This document shows, in pieces, positions 1 to 11,944 of a DNA stretch of 64,000 nt (position 1 is the first letter of the stretch; each line of letters begins with the position of its first letter). The translations under genes were made by a program, and so were the position numbers. The notes beneath the pieces were generated by a model. It was given only the letters and a program-made list of their open reading frames with translations. It searched no databases and had not been told where the DNA came from. This stretch comes from Antilocapra americana (lineage: Eukaryota; Chordata; Mammalia; Artiodactyla; Antilocapridae): positions 37,459,818 through 37,523,817 of the forward strand of contig ML662442.1 in assembly GCA_007570785.1 (NCBI GenBank). Direction: 5' to 3'.

Positions 1-167
1 ATGAATGTGGACTTAGAAACGTGACCTGTATAAGAACTTTGTGACATCGGTAAAACATCCAAAGACAGTTTGCAGTGAACCTATGGTCCTGGATCAAATC
101 AACCTTGGAGTAAAACAGTCCATTGTGTTTATGTCAACCTGAAATTTCAGGAACCTCAGCCCTCTAG

Positions 168-391
168 AGCTTCCCTGGTGGTTCAGTGGTAAGAAATCTG
201 CCTGCCAGTGCAGGAGATGCAAGACACATGGCTCCAATCCCTGGGTCGGGAAGATCCCCTAAAGAAGGAAATGGCAGCCCACTCCAGTATTGCCTGGGAA
301 ATCACATGAACAGAAGAGCCATAGACTGAGCTGGCTACAGTCCATGGGGTCACGAAAGTCAGACACAGCTTAGTGACTCAACAACAACAAA
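168..391 (+). repeat. Bov-tA SINE
   Basis: A tRNA-Glu-like head (TTCCCTGGTGGTTCAGTGG) is followed by the Bov-A body and a CAACAACAA tail, the normal plan of a ruminant Bov-tA SINE whose 3' end is shared with BovB. The flanks 157-170 and 392-405 (CAGCCCTCTAGAGC against CAGCCTCCTAGAGC) are a 14-bp target-site duplication with two mismatches, so the copy is essentially full length. A noncoding Pol III-type retroposon. Confidence 0.9.
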
Positions 392-602
392 CAGCCTCCT
401 AGAGCCCATTGCATTCCCAGGCTACATCCTACTCATTCTCTCAGTCCTAGCCCTCCTGGCAGAGTGGTGACCGTTGCTAGCCTCTTCTCACTCTGGGTTC
501 TCACCACAGTTCTGTCTCGAGGCCTCTGTTGCTCCCTGAGGAGTGTGGGTGGAGATATCACTACAAGGCCTCCTGAAGGCCACTCTCCTGCTTCCCCTGT
601 GC

Positions 603-920
603 TGTGCTTAGTTGCAGTCGTGTCCAACTCTTTGCAACCTCAAGGACTGTATTAGGCTCCTCTGTTCATAGGATTCTCCAGGCAAGAATACTGGAGTGGG
701 TTGCCATGCCCTCCGCCAGGCAGTCTTCCCATCCCAGAGATCGAACCCAGATCTCCCACATTGCAGGTGGATTCTTTACTATCTGAATCACCAAAGAAAC
801 CCAAGAATACTGGGGTGGGTAGCATATCCCTTCTCCAGGGGAGCTTCCTGACCCAGGAATTGAACCAGGGTTTTCTGCATTGCAGGCGAATTCCTTACCA
901 GCTGAGCTACCGGGGAAGCC
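603..920 (-). repeat. Extended Bov-tA SINE with duplicated tRNA part
   Basis: Read on the minus strand, a first tRNA-like block (from 920 leftward) is followed by a second block with its own head near 795, then the Bov-A body ending near 603. The repeated motif AATACTGGGGTGGGTAGC beside AATACTGGAGTGGGTTGC shows the internal duplication. The same two-block plan recurs at 59374-59672. Confidence 0.85.
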
Positions 921-964
921 TACCTCTGATGCTGGCTGATCCTCTGATATCACTTTGCTTCATT

Positions 965-1137
965 TATTTTTAAAAATATTTATTTTTTTTGTTTGGTTGC
1001 ACTGGGTCTTAGTTGTAGCACGTGGGATCTTTGATCTTTGCTGTGGCATGTGGGATGTAGTTCCCTGGCCCAGAAAACCTGGGCACCCTGCATTGGGAGC
1101 ATGGAGTCTTAGCCACTGGACCATCAGGGAGGTCTCC
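965..1137 (-). repeat. CHR-type SINE (cetartiodactyl tRNA-derived)
   Basis: The sequence starts T-rich, carries CACTGGGTCTTAGTTGTAGC and ends in the typical CCACTGGACCATCAGGGAGG block. This is the reverse complement of CHR SINEs shared by ruminants, hippos and whales. It is short and diverged, with no clear target-site duplication. Confidence 0.75.
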
Positions 1138-1232
1138 TCATTTTGCTTTCAATTAACAAGGGTACAGGTCAGGTGAGGGGTTGTGTTGCTAGCTGGTGAC
1201 TCCTTGGAGGAAAGCATGTGGGTGAGATGACT

Positions 1233-1444
1233 GGGTACTTGCCCAGCAGCTCAGCAGTAAAGAATCTTCCTGCAATGCAGGAGCCACAGGAGACATGAGT
1301 TCAATCCCTGGGTTGGGAAGGTACCCTGGAGGATGAAATGACAACCCACTCCAGTATTCTTGCCTGGCGTATCCCATGGACAGAGGAGCCTAGCAGGCTC
1401 AGAGAGTCAGACACAACTGAAGCAACTTAGCATGCACGCATGCA
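1233..1444 (+). repeat. Bov-tA SINE
   Basis: A diverged tRNA-like head (GCCCAGCAGCTCAGCAGTAA) leads into a normal Bov-A body and an ACACAACTGAAGCAACTTAG tail. AGATGACT occurs at 1225-1232 and 1445-1452 and is the likely target-site duplication. Confidence 0.88.
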
Positions 1445-1783
1445 AGATGACTAGATGCTGAGGTTCAGAGGCACCGGGCCACACGGCCAGTGCTGACTGA
1501 TGAGGCCAGATCAGGGCTTGAGTTTCAGGGAGACAGGTCAATGGAAACTGACAAAGGACTTTGAAACAGAATGAGGACTTTTATTATGACCCGAACAGCA
1601 GCGAGCAGTCCTCTACTTAGAGAAGTCTAGCAGAAGCCCTCCGCTGGGGCTAAAGTTACCTGACTTAGTGGGGTTTTCTGTCCAGGACTCATTTTCTAGA
1701 AATGGGCAAATCTCTGACCATCTAGCAAGCCCCATCTGTCAGCACCTCACATTGCTTCTGTTTCACAGCTGCAGTCATACAAG
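1441..1783. other. Unassigned single-copy stretch
   Basis: Mixed-composition sequence between two SINEs. No recognisable repeat, exon or RNA seen. Confidence 0.5.
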
Positions 1784-1966
1784 TGTTATTCACTCACTTG
1801 TGTCCGACTCTTTGCGACCCTGTGGACTGTGGCCGGACAGGATTGTGTCTATGGAATTCTCCAGGCGAGAATACTGGAGATGATTGCCATGTCCCTCTCC
1901 AGGGGATCTTCCTGACCCAGAAATCAAACCGAGATCTCCCACATTGCAAGCAGATTCTTTACAACC
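1784..1966 (-). repeat. Bov-tA SINE, truncated at its tRNA head
   Basis: Bov-A body (TGTCCGACTCTTTGCGACCC) and most of the tRNA-related part are present in reverse orientation. It stops at AGATTCTTTACAACCC, before the terminal GAGCCACCAGGGAAGCC block, so the element's 5' end is missing. Confidence 0.85.
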
Positions 1967-2002
1967 CAAATGCAAATCCAGTTCTACCACTTAACAGGAA
2001 TG

Positions 2003-2175
2003 TCTTTGGACTTGTTATTTAACCTCACTAAGCCTCATTTTCCTCATATTTGTTTTAGGATATTCCTTTCCTCAAGTGTTTTTTTGGGGACATTAAACAC
2101 TTGTAAAAACCCTTGGTGCAGAGCCTGGCACATGATAAATGTTCAGTAAATGTTTTGTATCATCATTACCACCAC
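2003..2175 (+). repeat. MIR
   Basis: AACCTCACTAAGCCTCATTTTCC and, 80 bases on, GAGCCTGGCACATGATAAATG match the core and 3' part of MIR in plus orientation. An ancient mammalian tRNA-core SINE, heavily diverged and T-rich in the middle. Confidence 0.7.
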
Positions 2176-2718
2176 CACCACTATGACCACCATCAGCATT
2201 TTTATGAGCCCTAGAATTCTGTACAGTTTTGTATCTGACATTAATAAAACCGCACATGACCCCTTCTCTGCATGGACTTACTTATTGTCAGCAGCCAGTG
2301 TTAAATATGAAGGTATTCAAATATTTATTCATATTTTCTGAAAATGATTAAAGCCTGTATCCCACCACAGTGCTTTCCAAACCCTGCTTCCTATCTCACC
2401 CCAGTTCCCTCACTGCTGCCAGCTTCTCTAGAGCCTACTCCTAGCAACCAGCTCCCTAACCCTCTCCCGCATGAGGCCAGTTAGTCTTCCCATCTCCTTC
2501 CCTCCCACCCTTGTCTCTTTTTCAGTCTCTGCAGCCTTTCAATACAATGCATTTGAACTCTATTCTCTCTCATAAGGGATGTAGACAAAGATGCTTAGCA
2601 AGAGAGAATTCTCCTTTGGCAGAAGCTTGGGGGATTCCTCAAAAAATAAAAATAGTAAAAATAATGTCACTGGATGTGTCCAAACTACTTTAACATATAC
2701 TAGCTCTTTTTTCTTTAT
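2176..2718. other. Unassigned stretch
   Basis: Begins with a short ACC/ATG-rich simple patch, then a pyrimidine-rich section near 2370-2530. No repeat family or exon recognised. Confidence 0.45.
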
Positions 2719-2719
2719 A

Positions 2720-2767
<48 letters not shown>
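2719..2767. repeat. (TG)n(TA)n compound microsatellite
   Basis: About 7 TG units run directly into about 16 TA units with one TG interruption. Likely length-polymorphic. Confidence 0.95.
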
Positions 2768-2975
2768 AATTGAAATATAATTGTCTTACAATGTTTCAGG
2801 TGCACAGCAAGGTGATTCAGTTATACATATACACATATATTATTTTTGAGATTATTTTCCATTATAGTTTATTACAACATATCAACTATAGTTCCCTGTG
2901 CTACATAGTAAACCTTTGTTGCTTGTTGCATATCTATCTTTTTAAATTAGAAGTCTAGCATCCTATTCATACTAA
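2768..2975 (-). repeat. L1 3'-end fragment
   Basis: GTGCACAGCAAGGTGATTCAG, TATACATATACACATATATT and AGTTCCCTGTGCTACATAG are the reverse complement of the noncoding 3' part of older L1 elements, the same segment that appears on the plus strand at 26416-26746. The adjoining TA microsatellite probably grew at the element's edge. Confidence 0.7.
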
Positions 2976-3415
2976 GTCAAATAAATGGAATCAAAATGTC
3001 ATAAATTTTTTAGTTAGGCAAAAATTTGTAAGTTTTCTAATATATATATATTATGCATACTATTTAAATATATGTATACAAAAGCTTTTCTACTATGCTT
3101 GATAAAGACTTGAGAAATAACATTAAAAAGAGAAATGGAGAAATTAAACTAAATGAAAATATAAAATAAATGAAATGGGAGCACTGAATATGAAATAGAA
3201 AATGAAGCATACTAGACAAAAGTAAAAGATCATCATATAGTCCAGCTGCTTTCAAACATGACTGCTCATTAGAAACATATCTGGAACTCTGGAGGAAAAA
3301 AAAAGCAATACCTGGGCATTTGTATTTTTCAAAAAATTTCAAGATAATTCTGATATGCATCTGGATTTTAAAAAGTGATTACACATCTTTCTATTAAATA
3401 GTAGTTTGGGTGATA
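2976..3415. other. Unassigned AT-rich stretch
   Basis: AT-rich sequence with short TATATA runs. No family or gene recognised. Confidence 0.45.
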
Positions 3416-4921
3416 TCAGTTCAGTTCAGTCACTCAGTCATGTCCGACTCTTTGTGACCCCATGGACTGCAGCATGCCAGACTTCCCTGTCCATCACCAA
3501 CTCCCAGAGCTTATTGAAACTCATGTCCATCAAGTTGGTGATGCCATCCAACCATCTCATCCTGTGTCATCCCTTTCTCCTCCCGCCTTCAATCTTTCCC
3601 AGCATCAGAGTCTTTTCCAATGAGTCAGTTCTTCCCATCAGGTGGCCAAAGAATTGGAGCTTCAGCTTCAGCATCAGTCCTTTCAATGAATATTCAGGGC
3701 TGATATTTCCTTTAGGATGGACTGGTTGGATCTTCTTGCAGTCCAAGGGACTGTCAAGAGTCTTCTTCAACACCACAGTTCAAAAGCATCAGTTCCTAAG
3801 TGTTCAACTTTCTTTATAGTCCAACTTTCACATCCATACATGACTACCGGAAAAGCCATAGCTTTGACTAGATGGACCTTTGTTGGCAAAGTGATGTCTC
3901 TTCCTTTTAGTATGCTGTCTAGGTTGGTCAAAGCTTTTCTTCCAAGAAGCAAGCATCTTTTAATTTCATGGCTGCAGTAACCATCTGTGGTGATTTTGGA
4001 GCTCCCCAAAATAAAGTCTCTCACTGTTTCCATCATTTCCCCATCTATTCGCCATGAAGTGATGGGACCAGATGACATGATCCTAGTTTTCTGAACACTG
4101 AGTTTTTTCTCTCTTCTCTTTCACTTTCATCAAGAGCCTCTTTAGTTCTTCTTCACTTTTTGCCATAAGGGTGGTATCATCTGCATTTCTAAGGTTATTG
4201 ATATTTCTCCCTGCAATCTTGATTCCAACTTGTGCTTCATCCAGTCTGGCATTTCTCGTGAAGTACTCTGTATATAAGTTAAATAAGCAGCGTGACAATA
4301 TACAGCCTTGACTTACTCCTTTCCTGATTTGGAACCAGTCTGTTGTGTTCCATGTCTGGTTCTAGCTGTTGGTTCTTGACCTGCATACAGATTGCTTAGG
4401 AGGCATGTAAGGTGGTCTGGTATTCCCATCTCTTGAAGAATTTCCCACAGTTTGCTGTGATCCACACAGTCAAAGGCTTTGGAATAGTCAATAAAACGGA
4501 AGTAGATGTTTATCTGGAACTCTCTTGCTTTTTCTATGATCCAATGAATGTTGGCAATTTTATCTCTGGTTCCTCTGCCTTTTCTAAATCCAGCTTGAAC
4601 ATCTGAAAATTCATGGTTCACATATATTGAAGCCTCACTTGGAGGATTTTGAGCATTATTTTGCTAGTGTGTGAGATGAGTGCAATTGTATGCTAGTTTG
4701 AATATTCTTTGGCTTTGCCTTTCTTTGGAATTGGAATGAAAACTGACCTTTTCCAGTCCTACAGCCACTGCTGAGTTTTCAAATTTTCTGGTGTATTGAG
4801 TACAGCACTTTCAGAGCATCATCTTTAGGATGTGAAATAGCTCAACTGGAATTCCATCACCTCTACTAGCTTTGTTCGTAGTGATGCTTCCAATATAGAA
4901 TTCTATTATTTTTCTGTTGAC
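3416..4921 (-). mobile_element. BovB (RTE) LINE, 5'-truncated
   Basis: The left end is the short repeated AGTTCAGTTCAG tail typical of a BovB 3' end. Reading leftward from 4921 gives a reverse transcriptase with frameshifts and stops. Recognisable protein pieces lie at 4313-4621, 4083-4298, 3767-4078 and 3567-3776 on the minus strand. About 1.5 kb of a roughly 3.2-kb family is present; the endonuclease half is missing. BovB is an RTE-clade retrotransposon that supplies the reverse transcriptase for Bov SINEs. Confidence 0.93.
4083..4621 (-). pseudogene. BovB reverse transcriptase palm fragment
   Basis: Two minus-strand pieces (4313-4621 and 4083-4298) show the order FRKGRGTRD, then FIDYSKAFDCVDH (the first catalytic aspartate block), then MGIPDHL, then LRNADDTTLMA. 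The last is the catalytic YADD box with the tyrosine replaced by asparagine. The two pieces are in different frames, so the gene is dead. The copy at 38284-38742 keeps LRYADDTTL and is a useful in-window comparison. Confidence 0.85.
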
Positions 4922-5077
4922 CAATCATGATACAATGATATTAAGTGAGTAATAGTTACATAATCACAATAGTAAAAGATGTTTATCAATTTTCACAATG
5001 AATAGCCAGACAAAAAACGAATGATAATTACAATTGCAAGTCATGATAGGAACATAATTAATGTAACAATATAAAAT

Positions 5078-5265
5078 GTGAAAGTTACTCAGTCATGTCT
5101 GACTCTTTGCAACCCCATGGACAGTCCATGGAATTCTTTGTGCCAGAGTACTAGAGTGAGTAGTCTTTCCCTTCTCCAGGGGATCTTCCCAACCCAGGGA
5201 TCAAACCCAGGTCTCCTGCATTGCAGGCAGATTCTTTACCAGCTGAGCCACAAGGGAAGCCCTCC
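5078..5265 (-). repeat. Bov-tA SINE
   Basis: Reverse-orientation Bov-A body and tRNA head ending GAGCCACAAGGGAAGCCCTCCC, with about 15 bases lost in the middle of the body (GGACAGTCCATGGAATTC). ACAATATAAAAT occurs at 5066-5077 and 5289-5300 and may be the target-site duplication, although the right copy lies some 25 bases beyond the SINE head. Confidence 0.85.
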
Positions 5266-5913
5266 CTTATATATAAATATAATTACATACAATATAAAAT
5301 AATTACATACAATTTGGGAGGTCAAGCAGAGTGATGTGCTAAGTGGAAGTGCATCTGTGCACATGTTTGCATCTGCCCAGCCAGTCTATATCTTTTGATT
5401 AGTGCATTTAATCCATTTACATTTAAGGTAAATATTGATATGTGTGATCGATCCTATTACCATTTTCTTAATTGTTTTGGTTTATTTTCTGTAGGTCTTT
5501 TCCTTCTTCTGTGTTTCCTGCCTAAAGAAGTTCTTTTAGCATTTGTTGTAAAACTGGTATGGTCCATTGAGTTCTCTTAACTTTTGCTTGTCTGGAAAGC
5601 TTTTGATTTCTGCATCAAGTCTGAAGGAGAGTTTTGCTTGGTTGTAGGTTCTTCCCTTTCATCACTTTAAATATATCATGCCATTCTCTTCTGGCTTGTA
5701 GAGTTTCTGCTGAGAAGTCAGATAATAACATGATGGGAGTTCCGTTGTGTGTTATTTGTCATTTTTCCTTTGTTGCTTTTAATATTTTACCTTTAATTTT
5801 TGTCAGTTTGATTATTATGTGTCTGGGGGTGTTCCTACTTGGGTTTATCCTACCTGGGACTCTCTGTGCTTCCTGTACTTGGTTCACTATTTCCTTTTCC
5901 TTATGTTAGGGAA

Positions 5914-6159
5914 AAGTGAAAATGTTAGTCGCTCAGTTGTGCTCGATTCTGTGGTTTAGTCAGTAAGTCATGTCTGACTCTTGTGACCCCATGGACTGTA
6001 GCCTGCCAGGCTCATCTTTCCATGGGATTCTCCAGGCAAGAATATTGGAGCAGGTTGCCATTTCCTTCTCCAGATCTTTCTGACCCAGGAATTGTACTTG
6101 GGTCTCTTGCAGTGCAGGCAGATTCTTTATCAACTAAGTTACAAGGGAAGCCCTCCCTT
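5914..6159 (-). repeat. Bov-tA/Bov-A SINE inserted in L1 ORF1
   Basis: Reverse Bov-A body with a partly repeated tail (GTCGCTCAGTTGTG then GTAAGTCATGTCTGACTC) and tRNA head ending ACAAGGGAAGCCCTCCC. The L1 reads TTAGGGAA just before it and TAAGGAAGTTTTCAGC just after, so it split one L1 copy with a short duplicated target. Confidence 0.85.
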
Positions 6160-6668
6160 ATAAGGAAGTTTTCAGCTATTATCTCTTCAAATATTTTCTC
6201 AGGTCCTTTCTCTCTCTCTCCTCCTTCTGGGACCCCTAAAATATGAATGTTGGTGTGTCTAATGTTGTCCCAGAAGTCCCGTAGGCAGTCTTCATTTTTT
6301 TTTTTCATTCTTTTTTACTATATTCTGTTCTGTGGCAGTGATTTCCACCATTCTGTTCTCCAGGTCATTTATCCATTCTTTTGCCTCAGTTATTCTGCTA
6401 TTGATTCCTTCTGGTGTATTATTCATCACTGTTTGTTGTTTAGTTCTTCTAGGTCTTTGATAAACCTTTCTTGAATCTTCTCCACAGTTTTCCTGAGATT
6501 CGGGATCATTTTCACTATCATTATTCTGAATTCTTTTTCTGGAAGATTGCCTATCTCTACTTCATTTACTTGTTCTTCTGGGTTTTTTCTTGTCCCTTCA
6601 TCTGGGACATAACTTTCTGCTTTTTCATCCTTAATTCCTTTCTGTAATGTGGTTTTGGTTCTAGCCAC
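6012..6668 (-). pseudogene. L1 ORF1 relic
   Basis: The minus-strand frame 6426-6668 begins near the ORF1 start and carries acidic and coiled-coil-like sequence (NLPEKEFRIMIVKMIPNLRK). The frame 6012-6308 carries LRDFWDNIRHTNIHILGVPE, the conserved RNA-binding core of L1 ORF1p, then runs into the inserted SINE at 6159. More ORF1 C-terminal coding trace lies at 5600-5900. The frames are separated by frameshifts, so no intact protein. Confidence 0.8.
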
Positions 6669-7480
6669 CGGGGGATCGTGGTTCTTTTGTCTGCCCTCTG
6701 ATGGAAGAGGCTAGGAGGCTTGTGTAAGCTTCCTGATGAGAGAGACTGGCTGTGCCAGTTCCTAGTTGGGCCTTGCTGTGGCAGGGACGGCCTTGCTCAG
6801 TAAAGATTTAATCCAGTTATCTGCTGATGAGTGGGGCTGTGCTCCCTCCCTGGTAGTTGTTTGGCTTGAGGCACTCCAGCCCTGGAGTCTACAGGCTCTA
6901 TGGTGGGGTTACTGGTGACCTCCAAGAAGACTTACACCGAAGGGGAACTTTCAGGACTGCTGCTGCCAGTGCCCCTGTCCCTGTGGTGAGCCCTTGCCAA
7001 CCCATGCCTCCGCAGGAAACCCTTCAACACTAGCACGTAGTTTGGGTTTAGTCTCCTGAACTGGTTAAGCAGTGAGGCCACTGCTCCTCTGCTCTGGGTA
7101 TTGGTGCATGCAAGATTTTATTTGCACCCTCCAAGACTGAAGTCTCTGTTTTCCCCAGTCCTATGGAAGTCCTGTAATCAACCTTTACAACAGTGGGAGA
7201 ACTTCTTTGGTATTATTGTTCTCCAGTCTGTGGGCCACCCACTGGGTCACCCACCCAGTAGGTATGGGATTTGACTTTATTGTGATTGTGCCCTTCCCAC
7301 CATCTCATTGTGGCTTCTTGTTTGTCTTTGGATGTGGGATATCATTTTTTGGTGGATTCCAGCATTCTTCTCTCGATGGTTGTTCAACAACTTGTCACAA
7401 TCTCTTTTTGACTTCTAATTTAATCCTGAGTAAATTAGTGATTCTGATTAAAGCAACATTCCCTTTAGTGGACAGGTAGA

Positions 7481-8915
7481 GAAGACAGGAAAAGTCAGAA
7501 ATACCAACAGGTGACTAAATTTGGCCACATGAATCTATGAGTCTTCCCTGAGGCCATCACTGTTCAGTCTAGGGTGGATATTTGACCCCAGATCTCCACC
7601 AAGGGCTTTCAAGGGACCCTTGAACTTAGGTCCCCAGAGAGATTTTGAAATCTGAAACTGTATATGGTAAAGCTGGGAAACTTTTATTGAAATCATGCTT
7701 TTTCATCAGTTTTATTGAGGTTGTATTTGTTTTGCCATGAAGATAAGCTAACATAAAGCAAGACAAAGCATGAAGCACAAGAAAGGAAGTAGGCAGAAGT
7801 AAGCAGGTAGAAGAGTGCCCCTATTCTGGTCCTTCCAATCCATTGAGGGTCCTAAGACCCTCAGTGACATTCCTGTCCCTTCTTTCCATAATTTCCTCCT
7901 GGTATAAGCATGTTTGAGCTTTGCTTCTGTCCCTTATAACAGAAAAGTCTTCAACCACACCGCTGGACTGAGGCATGGCCTAAAACACACAGGGCAGTGG
8001 TCAGGCCTCAGCTATAGGCAGGGGATCAGTCAAGCCAAAGTGAAGGATGATAGTGTTGCAAGAGGCAGCAATGAGGCAAGAAAAGGCCTCAAGTTTTCTT
8101 AAATGTGATAATGGTGACCAGCAACTTTACCTGTGGTGCTGGAAAAAGGCCAAGTTCATCTGAAGCCTCAGCAGAGGCCAATATTGAGCTGCACAGGGCA
8201 GGGGTGGGCCTGGGAGATCAGTGAGAACCACAGCGTACATTTAGAGCAGGGCTGCAGGCTGTCTCCCCTCTACCCCCAACCTCAAGCCCTGCTCTAGCCT
8301 CCACAAATCCTTGTTCTTGCCTGCCTGCCTCTGCTGCAGCAACTGGCTCCAGCAAGCATTTCCCATGCATGGGGTTTTCCCCCCTGCCTCCTAGATCAAA
8401 ACATGACTCCAGCTTTCCTTTTCTGCCCCTCCCAGACACCGAGTGGATCCTTGGCATTTTCAAGGTGTGTCAAGCAGAGAACCTCTCCTTTGAGTCCAAG
8501 CACAGTCACTGTACATGTACAAAGGATGCTTGCCTGTGGCCTCCTGCTGGCCCTCCCTCAAACCCTGGGAGTCTCCTAAGGGAACCTGCACACCCACTCT
8601 TTCAGCCATCATTGTCCTGTTTGAATGCGAGATTTGAGAGCTAAGATAGGAAGCTCAATTTTCAAGTTGCTTCCAAATGTTGCTGTCTTTGGTTCAATCT
8701 GGGGCATGTTGTGAGTAACAGTCATTTATTCCTGTAGGTGTTACTGTTAATTATAAAGTTTCCAGTATAGGAAAAATGAGTTTGATGATATGACTGTGTT
8801 TAATGATTTAGTTAAGCAGTACCAGCTTGATGCTACAATTGAGGTCACCAATCAGGAGTAATAAAAAGGAATAAGTAATGCTAACCAGGCATATTTTAGC
8901 CTGTGTGGTTTAGGC
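7481..8915. other. Unassigned 1.4-kb stretch
   Basis: Includes a GC-richer patch at 8150-8620 with open frames on both strands (for example 8218-8463 minus and 8369-8644 plus). These overlap each other, lack any recognisable domain and look like chance frames. No repeat family recognised with confidence. Confidence 0.45.
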
Positions 8916-9645
8916 TTAATCTTTTAGAGCAGTTTCAGGTTCACAGAAAAATTGAGAGGAAAGTACAGAGTTCCCATATAACCCACCCACCATGGTCTAC
9001 GCTCTACAGTCAATAACCCCCACCAGAGCGGTACATTGGTTGTAATTGATGAACCTCTACTGACATATCCTAATCACCTAAAATCCACAGATTACATTAA
9101 GGTTCACTCTTGGTATTGTGCACTCTGTGAGTTTGGACAAATGCATGATGACATGTATGTACCATAATAGTATCATATAGAACAATCTTGCTGCCCTAAA
9201 ATTCCCCTGTTCTCCATCTACTTACTCTTTTCTCTTTGAACCCCTGGCAACCACTGGATTTTCTATAGTTTCTGTAGTGTTGCCTTTTGTAGCATATCAT
9301 GTATTTGAGATAATACAGAAATGTAGCCTTTACAGACTGGCTTCTCTCATCTAGCAATATACGTGTAACGTACGTTCTTCCATGTCTTTCCATGACTTGG
9401 TAGCCCAGTTCTCTTTAGTGCTGAATAATATTCTATTGTCTGACTCACCCAGTTAATTTATGCATGCACCTGAAGATGGGTATCTTGGTTGATTTCAAGT
9501 TTTGGCTGAAATTATGAATAAAGCTGCTATAAACATTCATGGACAGGTTTTTGTGTGGACATGTTTTCAACTCCTTTGGATAAATACCAAGGAGAACGGT
9601 TGCTGGATCATATGGTAAGAGTATATTTAGTTCAGTAAGTGTCTA
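8916..9645 (-). mobile_element. L1M (ancient L1) 3' fragment
   Basis: Successive blocks GTTCACAGAAAAATTGAG, TGCCCTAAAATTCCCCTGT, CCTGGCAACCACTGGATTTT, AGTGCTGAATAATATTC and TGAATAAAGCTGCTATAAAC are the reverse complement of the 3' half of old mammalian L1. It is heavily diverged and has no open frame. Confidence 0.8.
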
Positions 9646-9711
9646 AAACACATTTCTGGTTTTATCCTTGGGGGTAAAGCTCTAGTGTCACTTGGATGAA
9701 CCTCATGTTTA

Positions 9712-9805
9712 ATGGTTTAGCAAACTGAGACTCAAAGAGGTGAAGTGACTTCCCCAGATCACCAGATTTGGGACCACAAATCTGTCTGGGAGGAGAACTC
9801 CTTCA
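9712..9805 (-). repeat. MIR fragment
   Basis: AACTGAGACTCAAAGAGGTGAAGTGACTTCCCCAGATCACCAG is MIR in reverse orientation (listed here across 9722-9765). Short and diverged. Confidence 0.6.
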
Positions 9806-11944
9806 TCACTGCTGAATCTCAGCCCCAGCAGGCTTTGGCCCCTGGCAGGCAGACCTCCCTGCTGGCGCCCTCTCTGACATGCCTCTTGGGCTGTGACTGA
9901 CTAGGATGCCCAGAAGGGGATGGTAGGATGCTGCCTACCTTTGAGTGCTTGTAGCAACTCTTGTCCATTGCTCACTGCTCCCTCCCCAATCCCATACTCC
10001 ACACCCCTGACTTTTGGGGAATAAGATATGATTTTTTTCTCAAAGGTTTGGGAAGCTGCCAGCTCCACAGGTATGGTTTGTCATTGCTTCAGACCAGTTT
10101 ATCACGTAACTGGTAAAGCGCCTTATCTTGTATCTGAGTCCCTGTAGTCTGTGTCATTCTGTGGATGCCCAGGGAGTTCTCCTGTGAGAACCTGTGTGAT
10201 GCCAGGGAAGGAGGCCGAGTAGTAAGATGGTTTGTGGCCATCGTGAACACACTGAATGGCAGTAGGAGGGAAGTTTGGACCCATTCCATCCTTGAGGGAC
10301 AAGCAACTCACAACAATAGGCAATTAGTTGTCTTGTGGGTTTCTCTCCTTTTTGGAAAAAAAAATAAAAACACACACAAAACTTTTTGAGCTCTGTTTTT
10401 CAGCAATTATTTGTTTAAAATCATTTCTTCAGAATTGCCTCTTTGTACTCCCCTAAATGTAGTACTGTGTGTTTCCTGTACAGTGTGTCCTCTTCAGGGG
10501 ACACAGGGAAGCCATACAAATAAGGACTATGCACATTTTGTTGTTCTCTTAACAGATATTTTATGCCTGAGAGGACAAATCACTCAGAACCTGGGAATTT
10601 TCTGTTCGGTAAGATAGATGGGAAATTGCTGGTGGTGTGATTAGGATTGTCTTTTCATAATTATGACTGAGATCAATTTATCCAGCCTGGGCAGCTGTAG
10701 AAAAATAGGAGGAACAGCTGCCAAAGGACACAGCCCTTCATTTCTTCTTCACATCTTAATTTCTTATTTCATGCAATAAGGAGGCAGATACAAAAGAAGG
10801 CAACAAAGTGGCTTTTAAACATTAGCTAAGCATCAGGTATACCTGACTCCATAGGGCCAGAGGCGCTGGCACCCTCTCATGCCCTCAGACCTTGCCCTAT
10901 TCCACTGGATTCTTCCTGAGCTGTCCTTTATAATGAAACTGTCTATGTTTCATATATAATTAAGCATCAGGATATGTTGATCACTCAGATGAGGGTGGTG
11001 AATGTTTTAAATGTTCCCTTTGAGCAACCATTCCAGTGATTCAGAACTCTTAGAAATCTGATAGGTAACGCAGAAGGCAAGGACAGGGACAATGAGTGAC
11101 CAGCCTTGACAATGCTCATCTGTCATCATGACAAAGCATCCTGCGGTGTGTAGGTATGGCACTGTGACTGTGACTCAGGAGCAGCAAGTTTCGGACAATA
11201 TAGGTTCCTCAGGGCTGGTGACAGATGTGGGACTTCTGTGTGCCTATGCTCAGGGGAGCAGGAATGCTAACAACTCCTTCATCCAAGGATCCAGACATCT
11301 GTGGACTCAGAGGACAAAGAAAGAACTGCGTGAGATAAGCTGGGAGAGTGGATCTGAGAGGGCTTCCTGGTGGAAGTGACCTTTCTGTAGGGTTTTAGTG
11401 CAGAGAGTTGGGACAGAGAAGAGGAGAAGGCTCCTCAGCTTGTGCTCAGGCTGGACATGCATCCTGGGATTCTCTGTGATGGGAGGAGTTTATGAAGCTA
11501 TCTGGGCTGGAAGGAGAGATTCAGGCTGATGATGATCTTGTGGGGAAAGGGTGTCTGGAATGGAGTTAGATGGTGATGAGGGAAAGTAAAAGCACCGCCA
11601 TTCATACCAGGTGAGCAAATATCTCCATTTCAGGCCTGGAACCTCCACTACTTAAACATGCTTTGCAGATGGTAAAGTGAAATCAGACTCATGCTCTTGC
11701 CTTTAAGCCAAGGCTTTATTGTTTTTTTTTTTTTTCCAGGAAGCACAGGGGGATTTCCTGCCCTTCTTTACTTTCTTTCTCCCACTGACTAAGAAAAATG
11801 TGATATATTCAACTGGGGCCAGAAACAGGTCTCTCTGAAGTGAGAATCCTTGCCCCCTATCTCTAGGAAGTCTTAAAATGGTTTTTAAACCTTCAAAAAC
11901 ATAAGAATGATTCTATAAGAGAGCCTTTCAGGATACTCATCTTA
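9806..11944. other. Unassigned 2.1-kb stretch
   Basis: No repeat family, exon or RNA gene recognised. Open frames such as 10165-10389 and 11128-11379 have no recognisable domain and no convincing splice context. An oligo-T run lies at 11721-11737. Confidence 0.45.

Larger units (their letters stand above)
5310..7480 (-). mobile_element. L1 LINE, 5' UTR + ORF1 + start of ORF2, 3' part missing
   Basis: Read leftward from about 7480: a GC-richer 5' UTR-like segment (7480-6670), an ORF1 relic (6668-5600) and the first part of ORF2 (about 5460-5390). The rest of ORF2 and the 3' UTR are absent. That is the opposite of the usual 5' truncation and implies a later deletion or rearrangement near 5310. 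A Bov SINE interrupts ORF1 at 5914-6159. Confidence 0.8.
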
